A stretch of 56,604 bases of DNA from Gammaproteobacteria bacterium (GCA_026399315.1 JAPLRF010000041.1:2996-59599), one strand, 5' to 3'. Positions 1 to 9,654 are shown, counted from the stretch's first letter. The notes: generated by a model from the sequence alone, not told the origin. Numbers and translations are program-made.

Positions 1-864
1 TAAATCCAATCCCGTTAAATCCAATCCCGTTAAATTTAATGGTATTTTATTAAACCTAGCGTGTTTTACCAACAATTCTAAATGTTCAGGCGACATAGTC
101 CAGCTAGGATTGCGAATTTGCTGTTCCCGGAAAATATCCCCTAATATTTTTTGTTGTTCGTCAAAATTTTCCGGAGCAACCGAAAATAAATCAACAAGGG
201 CTTTGCTGTCTGATTTAAAATCAGAAATGACGCGTTTGCCGTCGCGTTGTTCGGCGATGGTGTAGGTTGTTCTGCCGAGAAGAAGTGAGATAGACTTATC
301 TCCAACATAATGCAACGTGACATCTGCAGTCACATCATACTTAATGAGACCCTCTGCATTTCTGGTAATAATGACTTTTACCTCGGAAGATCTTTCTTGA
401 AAAGCCACAGAACCTAATTTAAAACCACCTGTCTGCTGAGTACCGTTGGCATCATTATTCCGGATAAAATTGAAAAATGAATTTGTCGTGGTTTGACAAA
501 AAAATGACTCAGCATAATTTACAAATCCTTGGTTGCTGTGAAAACGATCCATGTCTTCCTGGACTGCATTTACTTCATTTTCCTCGTAACCTGCCGACAT
601 AATAAGCGTGGCGAGTTCTTTATTTTTTTCACTTTCTGTTTTACCGGATGCACTATATTCCATATGAATTGGAGTTCCTGGCGTCCCATTTTTATGAGCG
701 AGATAAAAGGGGTGACGTCCAAGGTCAAGAAAAATTTGTCGCTTATCTGCGCGCGCTATTTTATTACCCTGCGTATCAACTGGGTCTTGCAGCAGATGGT
801 CCGATATGTGACCTGCCGCTAACGTAAACTGTAAAACGCCTGGCGTAAAAACTTTTCGTGACAT
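1..864 (-). CDS. Pentapeptide-repeat protein, 3' end beyond window
   Basis: A frame is open from an ATG at 864-862 to the left edge, giving 288 codons with no stop; it is preceded by AGGTGG, a good ribosome-binding site. The protein begins MSRKVFTPGVLQFT and matches no family I recognise over its first 270 residues. The last visible residues read NLTGLDLTGLDL, the A(D/N)Lxx pattern of pentapeptide repeats, and at DNA level 15-bp tandem units are visible at 1-15 and 16-30. A right-handed beta-helix probably continues outside the window. Pentapeptide-repeat proteins in intracellular Legionellales are often secreted or bind partners, but function here is unknown. I am confident that it is a gene and not of its role. 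Confidence 0.8.
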   Translation of the reverse strand, partial: MSRKVFTPGVLQFTLAAGHISDHLLQDPVDTQGNKIARADKRQIFLDLGRHPFYLAHKNGTPGTPIHMEYSASGKTESEKNKELATLIMSAGYEENEVNAVQEDMDRFHSNQGFVNYAESFFCQTTTNSFFNFIRNNDANGTQQTGGFKLGSVAFQERSSEVKVIITRNAEGLIKYDVTADVTLHYVGDKSISLLLGRTTYTIAEQRDGKRVISDFKSDSKALVDLFSVAPENFDEQQKILGDIFREQQIRNPSWTMSPEHLELLVKHARFNKIPLNLTGLDLTGLDL

Positions 865-1077
865 AAAACCACCTCACTTTTGTGTATTTATAAGCTAATT
901 ATAGACCCCAATTCTTAAAAAACTATTAAAAAAATCTGTTTTTCAAGTGAAAAACACGGTATTGCGATAATTCTTGGAGATGATATTTTAGTGCTCAATG
1001 TATAGCGCTGCATCGACAACCATTATAAAAAGCGAAAACAGGCAAAATTGTGGCCAATAGGCTCAAAGTGAGATAGA

Positions 1078-1416
1078 ATGAATGTATTAGGCTCGGAATG
1101 GAATGATGCGCTTATGTCTGCTGATTATGAATTTTGCGCAGACAAAAATCGCAAGTTAAAAGAAGAACGGGGCATTGATTTCAGTGAAATCATTTATTGC
1201 ATGAATAATGGAGGATTGATTGACGTTGTACAGCATCATAATAAAGAAAAATATGCACTTCAACAATTTTATGTTGTGGACGTTGATGGTTATATACACC
1301 TCATTCCATTCGTTCAAAATGGCGATAAGGTTTTTTTAAAAACGATATTTCCCAGCAGAAAGCATACGAGAAAATATCAAAAACAAATTCACCGGAGGAA
1401 AGGCAGTGAGTGCTAA
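1078..1416 (+). CDS. brnT: BrnT-like toxin (RelE fold) of type II toxin-antitoxin pair
   Basis: A 112-residue basic protein. The segment FCADKNRKLKEERGIDFSEI resembles the N-terminal signature of BrnT (D-xxK-xxxNxxKH-GvsF), and the tail FLKTIFPSRKHTRKYQ resembles the last strand and basic end of RelE-fold ribonucleases. BrnT toxins cleave mRNA and are neutralised by the antitoxin encoded directly downstream. The next gene starts 11 bp before this one stops, the toxin-first order typical of brnTA. Sequence divergence from classical BrnT makes the family call moderate; the operon context strengthens it. The ATG at 1078 follows a weak purine-rich stretch (GTGAGATAGA). Confidence 0.65.
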   Translation: MNVLGSEWNDALMSADYEFCADKNRKLKEERGIDFSEIIYCMNNGGLIDVVQHHNKEKYALQQFYVVDVDGYIHLIPFVQNGDKVFLKTIFPSRKHTRKYQKQIHRRKGSEC

Positions 1417-1705
1417 AAATAAAAATATCAATCTTGATGCGCATGAAAAAGAAATTGTTGAAGAATTTGAAAAGGGGAATTTTTTTTCTGTTTCTGATGT
1501 TGACGAACAAATGCAGCTTGCAAAACAAGCAGCAAAGAATTATGTAAAACGGGACAGTCGTGTCAATGTTCGGATTTCTACTGCAGATTTAAATAAGGTT
1601 CGCAAGATAGCGGATGAAGAAGGATTACCCTACCAGACTTTATTATCTAGCATCATCCACAAATTCATTTCAGGCAGATTGGTTGATGTAGGTCCTAAGC
1701 CGTAA
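1406..1705 (+). CDS. brnA: BrnA/CopG-like ribbon-helix-helix antitoxin
   Basis: A 99-residue protein starting at GTG 1406 with a strong GGAGGA site at 1395-1400. The C-terminal part, about residues 50-92 ([20 protein letters not shown] followed by a second helix), is a ribbon-helix-helix DNA-binding domain of the CopG/BrnA class. The acidic N-terminal half would wrap the toxin. Such antitoxins neutralise the toxin and repress their own operon. The gene overlaps the toxin gene by 11 bp and overlaps the convergent tdk gene by 11 bp at the 3' ends, so the pair sits very tightly against a housekeeping gene. Confidence 0.75.
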   Translation: MSAKNKNINLDAHEKEIVEEFEKGNFFSVSDVDEQMQLAKQAAKNYVKRDSRVNVRISTADLNKVRKIADEEGLPYQTLLSSIIHKFISGRLVDVGPKP

Positions 1706-2306
1706 TCGCTTCAGCGCTTTTCATTTTCCCTGTCTCCTTCAGCCGAAAATGCTTTCGACAGGTTGCAATATATTTTTCATTACCGCCAATATCCACTTGC
1801 TCGCCTTCAGTCGCGGTATCGCCATTTTTATCAAGCCGCATATTCATAATTGCTTTTTTACCACAATGGCAAATGGTTTTTAATTCGATGATAGAATCAG
1901 CCCATGCCAATAAATAAGAACTGCCTTCAAACAATTCGCCGCGAAAATCAGAGCGAATGCCATACGTCAAAACGGGAATATTTAAAAAGTCAGTAATATA
2001 CGTTAATTGTTCAATTTGTTTTTTTGTTAAAAATTGCGCTTCATCAATTAATACGCATTTAATATTCGGGTTATTTGCAATTTGCTTTTTCGTAAAATGA
2101 AAAATATCAAATGTTTTGTCGACGACGATGGCTTCGTTTTGCAAGCCAATGCGCGTTGTGATTTTCCCAACACCAAAACGGTCATCAATTTTCGGTGTAA
2201 ATAATAAGGTGTCCATGCCGCGTTCGTTGTAGTTATAGCTGGACTGCAAGAGCGTTGTGCTTTTGCCCGCGTTCATGGCGGAATAGTAAAAATGTAATTT
2301 GGCCAT
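1695..2306 (-). CDS. tdk: Thymidine kinase
   Basis: Type II thymidine kinase of 203 residues; phosphorylates thymidine with ATP in pyrimidine salvage. Visible features are the Walker A loop SAMNAGKST (residues 9-17), the DEAQF Walker B/lasso motif (88-92), and zinc ligands C146, C148, C183 and H186. The start at 2306 (MAKLHFYYS) is preceded by AAGGAA; an in-frame ATG 138 bp upstream lies in the operator region of the neighbouring gene and lacks family similarity. The gene is transcribed divergently from the ATPase gene at 2471 and converges on brnA. Confidence 0.95.
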   Translation of the reverse strand: MAKLHFYYSAMNAGKSTTLLQSSYNYNERGMDTLLFTPKIDDRFGVGKITTRIGLQNEAIVVDKTFDIFHFTKKQIANNPNIKCVLIDEAQFLTKKQIEQLTYITDFLNIPVLTYGIRSDFRGELFEGSSYLLAWADSIIELKTICHCGKKAIMNMRLDKNGDTATEGEQVDIGGNEKYIATCRKHFRLKETGKMKSAEAITA

Positions 2307-2361
2307 CACGTTTTTCCTTAAGTTGTATGCTGAGAAGATTATCACATAATGCTTGAAAAGG

Positions 2362-2461
2362 TTATTGTGCCAACTTGACTCTAGTCTAATGTGGCACAAT
2401 AAGTTGATTCTTTGTTTTATTGTGCTATATTGAATGAATTTCAATGTGGCACAATAAGTTG
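2362..2461 (+). promoter_or_regulatory. Duplicated inverted-repeat operator with embedded promoter
   Basis: Two 45-bp units (2362-2406 and 2417-2461) lie 55 bp apart. Each has a left arm beginning TTATTGTGC and a right arm ending GGCACAATAAGTTG; in the first unit the arms TTATTGTGCCA and TGGCACAATAA are perfect 11-bp inverted repeats. A promoter-like pair TTGATT (2404-2409) and TATATT (2426-2431), spacing 16, lies between the right arm of unit 1 and the middle of unit 2, and the last unit ends 9 bp before the ATG at 2471. This layout suggests autorepression by the downstream gene product, which is an inference. Confidence 0.6.
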
Positions 2462-2470
2462 GAATAAGGC

Positions 2471-3934
2471 ATGAGTTTAATTGGACGCGAAACCGAAGTT
2501 AATATCTTGGAAAACCTATATCTATCTGATAAACCAGAGTTTTTAGCTTTGTACGGGCGCAGACGTGTTGGAAAAACTTATTTGATACGGCAATTTTTCG
2601 AGGGCAAAAAAGCCATTTTTTTCAATGCGACAGGGTCAAAGAATGGTGCGATGCATGAGCAAGTTGCCCATTTCACGGATCAAATCGGGAAGGTTTTTTT
2701 AAGCGGCGCCAACCTCCAGCCTGAGAAAAATTGGGATAAAACCTTCAAGCTTTTAACGGAAATGGCAGAAAAACACGTTCCTAAAAATAAAAAAATCATT
2801 TTGTTCTTGGATGAATTGCCGTGGATGGCAGGCAGGAATTCTCGTCTACTTGAAGCACTTGATTATTATTGGAATCAATATTGGTCTAATGATAAACGTA
2901 TTAAGTTAATTATTTGTGGGTCCTCGGCTGCTTGGATTATTAATAAAATCATAAACAATAAAGGTGGCTTGCATAATCGCATTACGAAGCGCATGCATTT
3001 GGTACCCTTCAATTTAAGTCAAACAAAATTATTTTTAGATGCGATTGGCGTAAAACTAAATCAACGGCAGGTGTTATTATTATTTATGGTGATGGGTGGG
3101 GTGCCTTATTATTTGACGCAAATTGAAAAAGGGCTTTCCGCATCGCAGATAATTGAAAAATTGGCATTTTCACAGCACTCTTTTTTATTCAACGAATTTG
3201 ATAACCTTTTTTCATCTTTGTTTGATGATGCGGAATTTCATATACAAATTGTCCGTCTTCTTGCAGAACACCCTTACGGGCTAGGAAAAAGAAATTTACT
3301 GGAGAGAATGGGAAAGCATGCTGTGGGTGGATCTGGAAATAAAAAATTGGAAGCGTTAGAGCAAACTGGTTTTATATCGCGTTTTAAGCCGCTTTTTAAT
3401 AAAAAGAAAAATACTTATTATCGATTATCGGATGAATATACGTTATTTTATTTGAAATGGATTGAACCCATTAAAAATGCGGCGCAAGCAGATTCGCTAG
3501 ATCACGGGAACTGGCAAGCAATGCAATTATCGCCTGAATGGCGTACTTGGTTAGGGTATGCATTTGAAAATGTGTGTTATAAACACATTGCTCATATTAA
3601 AAAGGCACTTGATTTAAAAGCGCTGGCTTTAGCAAGTACCTGGCGTTACGCTTCAGGTAAGGATTCACAGCAACAAGGCGCGCAAATTGATTTGTTGTTT
3701 GATCGACGAGATGATGCCATTACTTTGTGTGAAATAAAATACAGCGAAGAACCTTTTGTTTTATCGAAAAGCTATGTTGAAGTATTGGAAAAAAAGATGA
3801 CAGTGTTTAAGGCGCAAACACACAGCAAGAAACAACTGTTTATGGCGATGATTGTTGCCGGGGGATTGAAAAATAATTTTTACGCAGAAAAATTATTAAG
3901 TGGTGTGGTAACGCTAGATGACTTTTTTGATTGA
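2471..3934 (+). CDS. AAA+ ATPase with C-terminal DUF234/PD-(D/E)xK-like domain (COG1373/archaeal-ATPase type)
   Basis: A 487-residue protein with Walker A GRRRVGKT (29-36), Walker B LFLDE (111-115), an arginine-rich sensor region, a winged-helix middle around 265-330, and a C-terminal domain in which D407, E421 and K423 (IDLLFD...CEIKY) form the PD-(D/E)xK nuclease pattern. This is the architecture of the widespread archaeal-ATPase/DUF234 family, often found as solitary, horizontally mobile genes with conserved upstream repeats; the biochemical role is not established. Here too it stands alone between tdk and trxA, directly behind two operator-like repeat units. Nuclease activity is inference from the motif. 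Confidence 0.85.
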   Translation: MSLIGRETEVNILENLYLSDKPEFLALYGRRRVGKTYLIRQFFEGKKAIFFNATGSKNGAMHEQVAHFTDQIGKVFLSGANLQPEKNWDKTFKLLTEMAEKHVPKNKKIILFLDELPWMAGRNSRLLEALDYYWNQYWSNDKRIKLIICGSSAAWIINKIINNKGGLHNRITKRMHLVPFNLSQTKLFLDAIGVKLNQRQVLLLFMVMGGVPYYLTQIEKGLSASQIIEKLAFSQHSFLFNEFDNLFSSLFDDAEFHIQIVRLLAEHPYGLGKRNLLERMGKHAVGGSGNKKLEALEQTGFISRFKPLFNKKKNTYYRLSDEYTLFYLKWIEPIKNAAQADSLDHGNWQAMQLSPEWRTWLGYAFENVCYKHIAHIKKALDLKALALASTWRYASGKDSQQQGAQIDLLFDRRDDAITLCEIKYSEEPFVLSKSYVEVLEKKMTVFKAQTHSKKQLFMAMIVAGGLKNNFYAEKLLSGVVTLDDFFD

Positions 3935-3996
3935 TTTTGCTTCTTGCTTAATTTTCAATTACGATTGTTTGTGAGCTAAATTTAACGGAGAAGGCA

Positions 3997-4323
3997 ATGA
4001 GCGATTTCGTGGCAGAAACGAGTGATGATCAGTTTAAAGCGGAAGTACTGGATTCGACAATACCTGTACTAGTGGACTTTTGGGCGCCTTGGTGCGGCCC
4101 GTGTCGCGCTTTGGCGCCGATTGTGGATGAGGTGGCACAGCAGTTCACCGGCCGTATCAAATTTTTAAAGGTGAATGTCGATGAAAATCAAGAAACGCCT
4201 GCAAAATATGGTGTTCGCGGCATTCCCAGCTTGATGATATTTAAAAACGGCGAATTGGCGGCGAGCAAAGTGGGTGCGTTGACAAAGTCGCAGCTGACTG
4301 CGTTTCTGGAGGAGCATATTTAA
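3997..4323 (+). CDS. trxA: Thioredoxin 1
   Basis: Complete 108-residue thioredoxin with the redox motif WCGPC (W32-C36) and the cis-proline segment GIPSLMIF. It reduces protein disulfides in the cytoplasm using thioredoxin reductase. The ATG at 3997 follows GGAGAAGG. The gene precedes rho, the usual trxA-rho pair of gammaproteobacteria. Confidence 0.97.
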   Translation: MSDFVAETSDDQFKAEVLDSTIPVLVDFWAPWCGPCRALAPIVDEVAQQFTGRIKFLKVNVDENQETPAKYGVRGIPSLMIFKNGELAASKVGALTKSQLTAFLEEHI

Positions 4324-4372
4324 ACCCCCTCGGTTTTGTTCGCGCAAAACCGACCCCCTCTTCAAAGAGGGT
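4324..4372. repeat. Short C/G-rich double-hairpin repeat after trxA
   Basis: Immediately after the trxA stop are two adjacent hairpins: CGGTTTTG/CAAAACCG (4331-4338 with 4345-4352) and ACCCCCTC/GAGGGT (4353-4360 with 4367-4372). Their order and boxes (CCCC-CGGTTT...AAACCGACCCCCT...GGGT) match part of the larger element at 7855-8009, so this looks like a shorter member of the same dispersed family. It may also end trxA transcription, although no T-run follows. Confidence 0.55.
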
Positions 4373-4386
4373 GAATTATGGCTTGC

Positions 4387-4419
4387 ATTCCTCAATCGAA
4401 CCCGATACGATTGAGGAAT
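4387..4419. other. Perfect 12-bp inverted repeat in the trxA-rho gap
   Basis: ATTCCTCAATCG (4387-4398) and CGATTGAGGAAT (4408-4419) pair perfectly around a 9-nt loop. No T-run follows, so it is not a canonical intrinsic terminator. It lies in the rho leader, about 135 bp before the start codon; rho leaders are often attenuated by Rho itself, so a role in rho autoregulation is possible but unproven. Confidence 0.5.
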
Positions 4420-4552
4420 ATGATTCTGGTAAATTGATTATTCGACCCATTTCCCGTATTGACTTACTTACATAACTAAACAAAAAACTCAAATTTTCGT
4501 GCAAACCAAACTAAACCATTGTTCAAACAAAACCAAAAGGTAATTTCATTCT

Positions 4553-5809
4553 ATGAATTTAACTGAATTAAGAGAAAAAACCCCCGCTGAATTAAGTGCA
4601 CTTGCAGAAAGCGTCAACATCGAAAACGTTAACAGCATGCGCAAGCAAGACATGATCTTTTCAATTTTAAAAACCCACGCAAAAAATGGTGAAGATATTT
4701 ACGGCGATGGCGTTATTGAAATCTTGCAAGATGGGTTTGGTTTCTTACGTTCTCCCATGAGTTCATACCTCGCTGGCCCAGATGATATTTATGTTTCGCC
4801 AAATCAAATTCGTAAATTTAATTTACGTACCGGCGATACGGTTATGGGGAAAATTCGCCCGCCTAAACCGGGTGAACGTTATTTTGCTTTAGTGGAAATT
4901 GAACATATCAATTTTGATTTACCTGAAAACACACGTAAAAAAATCTTATTTGAAAATTTAACCCCTTTATTTCCCAATGAACGTTTGACGATGGAAATTG
5001 GCAATGGTTCAACAGAAGATATTACCGCGCGCATGATTGATTTGGCAGCGCCGATTGGAAAAGGACAACGGGGATTAATTGTTTCACCGCCAAAAGCAGG
5101 TAAAACAATGATGCTACAAAACATTGCACATTCTATCGCACACAATCATCCTGAATGTATTTTAATAGTGTTATTAATTGATGAACGCCCTGAAGAAGTA
5201 ACAGAAATGGAACGGTCGGTAAAGGGCGAAGTGATTGCCAGCACATTCGATGAACCCGCAACACGTCACGTGCAAGTCGCTGACATGGTAATTGAAAAAG
5301 CAAAACGATTGGTAGAACATAAAAAAGATGTGATTATTTTATTGGATTCGATTACCCGTTTGGGTCGCGCGTATAACACCGTTATTCCTTCATCCGGAAA
5401 AGTATTAACCGGCGGCGTGGATGCCAATGCATTGCAACGCCCTAAACGTTTTTTCGGTGCCGCACGGAATATTGAAGAAGGTGGCAGCTTAACGATTATC
5501 GCTACCGCGTTGGTCGACACCGGTTCGAAAATGGATGAAGTGATTTACGAAGAATTTAAAGGAACAGGCAATATGGAAATCCATTTGGATCGCCGTATTG
5601 CGGAAAGACGTGTATTCCCTGCGATTAATATTAACCGTTCAGGCACGCGTCGTGAAGAATTGATTACAAAACCCGATGAACTCAAAAAAATGTGGATTCT
5701 CCGCAAAATATTGCACCCGATGGATGAGTTGGCAGGCAGTGAATTCTTGTTGGATCGTTTAAAGTTAACCAAAACAAATGCTGAGTTTTTCGACAGCATG
5801 AAGGGATAA
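4553..5809 (+). CDS. rho: Transcription termination factor Rho
   Basis: A 418-residue RNA-dependent hexameric ATPase that ends transcription at Rho-dependent sites. The N-terminal helical and cold-shock-like RNA-binding domain ([18 protein letters not shown]) is followed by the ATPase domain with Walker A PPKAGKT near residues 178-184, the Q/R-loop regions and the [11 protein letters not shown] segment. Length matches the family. The gene has a long leader of about 230 bp after trxA containing two sets of hairpins. The downstream peptidase gene starts 24 bp after the rho stop. Confidence 0.97.
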   Translation: MNLTELREKTPAELSALAESVNIENVNSMRKQDMIFSILKTHAKNGEDIYGDGVIEILQDGFGFLRSPMSSYLAGPDDIYVSPNQIRKFNLRTGDTVMGKIRPPKPGERYFALVEIEHINFDLPENTRKKILFENLTPLFPNERLTMEIGNGSTEDITARMIDLAAPIGKGQRGLIVSPPKAGKTMMLQNIAHSIAHNHPECILIVLLIDERPEEVTEMERSVKGEVIASTFDEPATRHVQVADMVIEKAKRLVEHKKDVIILLDSITRLGRAYNTVIPSSGKVLTGGVDANALQRPKRFFGAARNIEEGGSLTIIATALVDTGSKMDEVIYEEFKGTGNMEIHLDRRIAERRVFPAININRSGTRREELITKPDELKKMWILRKILHPMDELAGSEFLLDRLKLTKTNAEFFDSMKG

Positions 5810-5833
5810 AAACTTATTTTTGAGGTGTTTGTT

Positions 5834-7855
5834 ATGCCAAGTATTTCCACGCTACCTGCGTTTAATGATATTTGCATCGCAGACGCCGAAAAAAATCTCG
5901 ATGAATTGCTGGAAAATAATCTTGCGACAATTGAAAAATTATTGACTCAAAATAATCATTATTCATGGGATAATTTATTACAGCCAATTGAAGATTTAAA
6001 CGACGCACTCCACCAATGTTGGGCGCCCATTCAGCATTTAAATGCAGTTGTGAATACGCCTGAGTTGCGACAAGTCATTCAAAATTGCTTACCCAAATTA
6101 TCCGATTACCATACACACATTGGTCACAATAAAAAATTATTTGACGCGATTCAATCGATTAAAAATAGCGATGCATTTTCAAGTCTCTCTATTCCACAGC
6201 AAAAATCCATTGAAAATGATTTACGTGACTTCAAACTTAATGGTGTGCATTTATCGTCAGAAAAAAAAGAACAATTTGCAGCGCTTTCAAAAACATTGTC
6301 GCAACACATGCAAAAATTTGAAGACAATGTGTTGGATGCCACAATGGCGTTTAAAAAATATATCACCGATGAGAAATTATTATCAGGTGTTCCGCTTCAC
6401 GCTAAAAATGCGGCACAAAATGCAGCGCAAAATGAAAAGCATGAAGGATATTTATTTACCTTAGATGCACCCGATTATTTGGCAATCATGATGTACGCAG
6501 ATTCAGCTGAATTGCGCGAGGAATTTTATCGCGCCATGGTGACACGCGCATCAGACCTAGGATTAAATGCAGAAAAACTGAATAACAGTAATAATATCCA
6601 AATGATTTTGCAGGATCGATTGGCCTTAGCCCAATTATTAGATTTTAATAATTACGCAGAATTGTCGCTCGCTACTAAAATGGTTAAAAAAACGGATGAT
6701 GTCTTGCATTTTTTAAATGAGCTGGCAGAAAAATCATTGTCGCAAGCAAAAAAAGAATTTCAAGTCTTGTCTGAGTTTGCAAAAACAGTGGGTTTTGAAA
6801 AATTAAATGCCTGGGATATTGCTTACGTTTCAGAAAAACTACGTCAAAAAGAATATGCTATTTCGCCCGAAGATTTACGTCCTTACTTTCCCGAGCCGCA
6901 GGTGTTCACAGGCTTGTTCGAAATCATGCATAAATTATATGGCATCACTTTAGAAAAAGCCGACGTGCAAACGTGGCACCGCGATGTAAAATGCTATCGT
7001 CTTTTAGACGAAAATAAAAAACTGCAGGCGCATATTTATTTTGATTTATATGCACGTGCAAATAAACGTGGCGGCGCATGGATGGATGATTGCATTATGC
7101 GTCGTCGATTGCACAACGGCGATATTCAATTACCCGCAGCGTATGTGAATTGTAATTTTAATGCACCCATCAACGATCAACCTGCCTTGTTTACGCATGA
7201 CGATGTCGTAACGTTATTTCATGAATGCGGGCATGCATTGCAACACGTGTTGACGCAAATTGATGTGGCAAGCGTGTCGGGGATTCACGGTGTTCCCTGG
7301 GATGCGGTTGAAGTAGCGAGCCAGTTTTTTGAAAATTGGGCTTCTGAAAAAGACTCTATTTATTATATTGCGAAACATTATCAAACGCAGTTGCCGTTAC
7401 CAGCAGAGTTGCTGAATAAAATGGAACGTGCGAAGAATTTCCAGTCCGCGATGCAAATGATGCGTCAATTGGAGTTGGCACTTTTTGATTTCCGTCTACA
7501 CAAAGAATTTAAGAACGATGCGGTTAATTTCACACAAAGTATTTTAGATGAAGTGCGTAGTCAATGCGCTGTTTTCAAATCGCCTGATTTCAATCGTTTT
7601 CAACATGGCTTCTCGCATATTTTTGGCGGCAGTTATGGCGCTGGATATTACAGTTACAAGTGGGCGGAAGTGATGGCGTGCGATGCATTTTCCTTGTTTG
7701 AGGAAAAGGGAATTTTCGATCCAGCTACCAGCCAGAAATTTAAAAAAACATTTTTAGAAATGGGCGGTGCAGTTGAGCCGCTCGATTTATTCATTGAATT
7801 TCGCGGTAGAAAGCCGATGGTTGATGCGTTGTTGAAGCAGTCAGGGATTGGGTAA
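5834..7855 (+). CDS. prlC: Oligopeptidase A (M3 family zinc peptidase)
   Basis: A 673-residue cytoplasmic metallopeptidase that degrades oligopeptides, including cleaved signal peptides. The zinc motif HECGH lies at 463-467 with the downstream glutamate in the following helix, and the C-terminal region FGGSYGAGYYSYKWAEVMACD is diagnostic for the M3 family. I chose ATG 5834 because GAGG lies 9 nt upstream; a GTG nine bases earlier would overlap that site. It follows rho closely and ends inside the left terminal repeat of the element at 7855-8009. Confidence 0.93.
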   Translation: MPSISTLPAFNDICIADAEKNLDELLENNLATIEKLLTQNNHYSWDNLLQPIEDLNDALHQCWAPIQHLNAVVNTPELRQVIQNCLPKLSDYHTHIGHNKKLFDAIQSIKNSDAFSSLSIPQQKSIENDLRDFKLNGVHLSSEKKEQFAALSKTLSQHMQKFEDNVLDATMAFKKYITDEKLLSGVPLHAKNAAQNAAQNEKHEGYLFTLDAPDYLAIMMYADSAELREEFYRAMVTRASDLGLNAEKLNNSNNIQMILQDRLALAQLLDFNNYAELSLATKMVKKTDDVLHFLNELAEKSLSQAKKEFQVLSEFAKTVGFEKLNAWDIAYVSEKLRQKEYAISPEDLRPYFPEPQVFTGLFEIMHKLYGITLEKADVQTWHRDVKCYRLLDENKKLQAHIYFDLYARANKRGGAWMDDCIMRRRLHNGDIQLPAAYVNCNFNAPINDQPALFTHDDVVTLFHECGHALQHVLTQIDVASVSGIHGVPWDAVEVASQFFENWASEKDSIYYIAKHYQTQLPLPAELLNKMERAKNFQSAMQMMRQLELALFDFRLHKEFKNDAVNFTQSILDEVRSQCAVFKSPDFNRFQHGFSHIFGGSYGAGYYSYKWAEVMACDAFSLFEEKGIFDPATSQKFKKTFLEMGGAVEPLDLFIEFRGRKPMVDALLKQSGIG

Positions 7856-8009
7856 ATCCCCCCGGTTTGTGGACGAAATAATCTACCGCAACCACGATAT
7901 TTATTGCGTCCACAAACCGACCCCCTTCGAAAATGAGCGGAGCGATTACCCCCTTTGAAAAAGGGGGTCGGGAGACCCGGGCGATAGTCCGGGTCGAACC
8001 GGGGGGATT
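7855..8009. mobile_element. MITE-like palindromic element between prlC and dacB
   Basis: A 155-bp non-coding element bounded by perfect 13-bp terminal inverted repeats AATCCCCCCGGTT (7855-7867) and AACCGGGGGGATT (7997-8009). Inside are three more hairpins: CGGTTTGTGGACG/CGTCCACAAACCG (7863-7875 with 7908-7920), ACCCCCTTT/AAAGGGGGT (7948-7968) and ACCCGG/CCGGGT (7975-7994). TA dinucleotides lie beside both ends. It fills the whole gap between two convergent genes, the left end touching the prlC stop and the right end abutting the dacB stop. It probably also works as a bidirectional terminator. A shorter relative lies at 4324-4372. Confidence 0.75.
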
Positions 8010-9458
8010 TTAGTAATTACAGTCCCCCGTCGTCGCCAAAAACTCCCCAATATGATTTTCCAGCACAATATACGGTGCGCGATTTTTCGGAATATTGTTA
8101 ATCATAATCACAAACGACAACACCCCATGATGTCTTGTTTTAATAAATCCTGCTAATGATGAAACACCTGTCATTGAGCCTGTCTTCGCGTGCAATTTTT
8201 CCCCGCGGGCAAGCATGGGCATGCGTCCTGCCAATGTGCCGTCCACGCCAGCAATCGGCAACGCAGGAATGAGCACATCATGCAACATCGGGTTTCGATA
8301 AATATAACTCAGCATTCTGGAAACGCTTTCAGGTGTAATCAAATTGTAACGTGACAACCCAGCGCCATCGATTAAATGTATTTTATTCGGATCAATGCCA
8401 ACTTTATTTGTTAAAATGGGTTTTTCTGCATCCAGCGCATTTTGCCATGAGCCTTGAGTGTGTGTGTATTCCTCACCCATTTTCTTAAATAACGCATCTG
8501 CATATAAATTATCGGAATGTTTTAATAAATGGATAATCAAGTGAGATAAAGGTTCAGATAAATGATCTGAAATTAATTGCGCGCCCACAGGCGTTTTTGC
8601 GTAATAAACACCACTATTAAATTGGATGTGATACTTACCCAATAATTCATGGATTAAATTCTTTGTATATAATTGCATGTTGCGAATAGCCAATGCGCGG
8701 CCTTCAGTGCCATAAGCGCGCGGCAAACAACCCCGAACGAGATATTGATTATTGGCATTGCTGAGAATTGTGAGTGGGCAAACGTGATTGGTTGTCACCA
8801 ATTCGTTGATAAACGTCGCAGTATGCGGCGGCAAATGCGGCACAATCGTTGCCTTTTCACCGATGCGTTTTGCGGGAATAAAGCTCACGCCAAATCGATT
8901 TCGGTTAATGATGACGGTATTTAAGGGTGCTGCAAAATCAAAACTCAAATCATCCCATACCCAACCAGCAGGATAGGGAATATGGTTAAACGCCGTATCA
9001 TCAATAATAATATTCCCTTGCACTCTTTGAATGCCATCTGCGCGCAATCGATCGACCAATTGAATTAAATTGCTTTGGGTTAACGTGGGGTCGCCATTAA
9101 ATTGAAAAATCAAATCGCCGTGCAAAACGCCTTGATTGATATTGCCCGTCATCATTAACCGTGTTGGGAAACGATAATCGGGTTTTAAATTCACGAGAGC
9201 AGAAGAAACGGTAAATATTTTTTGAATGCTGGCCGGCGCAAAAAAACGATCAGCATTTTTTGAATAATAAACATGGCCTGTTTGAAGTGATTGCACAACA
9301 ATGCCGATGTGCACCGAAGAATTATTTACCCTGGATAGCAAACTGTCTAATCCGTTAGGAATAGAGCCGCAACGGGGATAAGGGCTTGCTTGCGCGGTGA
9401 TTGCCATTGCAAAAAAGATAAAACCAAGCAGAATTGACTGAAGTATCCTACGGGGCAT
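8010..9458 (-). CDS. dacB: D-alanyl-D-alanine carboxypeptidase/endopeptidase (PBP4, peptidase S13)
   Basis: A 482-residue periplasmic penicillin-binding protein with an N-terminal signal peptide (residues 1-24, ending TAQA). The active-site motifs are SIQK (77-80), SDN in the HSDNLYAD segment near 317, and KTG (425-427), each in the order and spacing of PBP4/DacB, including the large inserted domain between the first two. It cleaves peptidoglycan cross-links and removes terminal D-alanine. The ATG is preceded by AGGAGA. Confidence 0.95.
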   Translation of the reverse strand: MPRRILQSILLGFIFFAMAITAQASPYPRCGSIPNGLDSLLSRVNNSSVHIGIVVQSLQTGHVYYSKNADRFFAPASIQKIFTVSSALVNLKPDYRFPTRLMMTGNINQGVLHGDLIFQFNGDPTLTQSNLIQLVDRLRADGIQRVQGNIIIDDTAFNHIPYPAGWVWDDLSFDFAAPLNTVIINRNRFGVSFIPAKRIGEKATIVPHLPPHTATFINELVTTNHVCPLTILSNANNQYLVRGCLPRAYGTEGRALAIRNMQLYTKNLIHELLGKYHIQFNSGVYYAKTPVGAQLISDHLSEPLSHLIIHLLKHSDNLYADALFKKMGEEYTHTQGSWQNALDAEKPILTNKVGIDPNKIHLIDGAGLSRYNLITPESVSRMLSYIYRNPMLHDVLIPALPIAGVDGTLAGRMPMLARGEKLHAKTGSMTGVSSLAGFIKTRHHGVLSFVIMINNIPKNRAPYIVLENHIGEFLATTGDCNY

Positions 9459-9654
9459 TAAAAATCTCCTATATGCCGGGCATGTTATTAAAATATGACA
9501 GTGTCATGAGAAAGCATCTCATACCATTTTGTAACTATTCAGCGCGTAATAATGAAGCCGGATAAAATGGGCGTTTTCTGAAAATTGCTAAGCACTTACT
9601 TCCTTTTTATCATTTTGTATGGCACGGGTCAATTCATCTAATGGATTGTTTCTT

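Noticed and set aside
529..822. 97-codon plus-strand frame
   Set aside because: It is antisense to the pentapeptide-repeat gene, which has a good ribosome-binding site and continuous coding to the edge.
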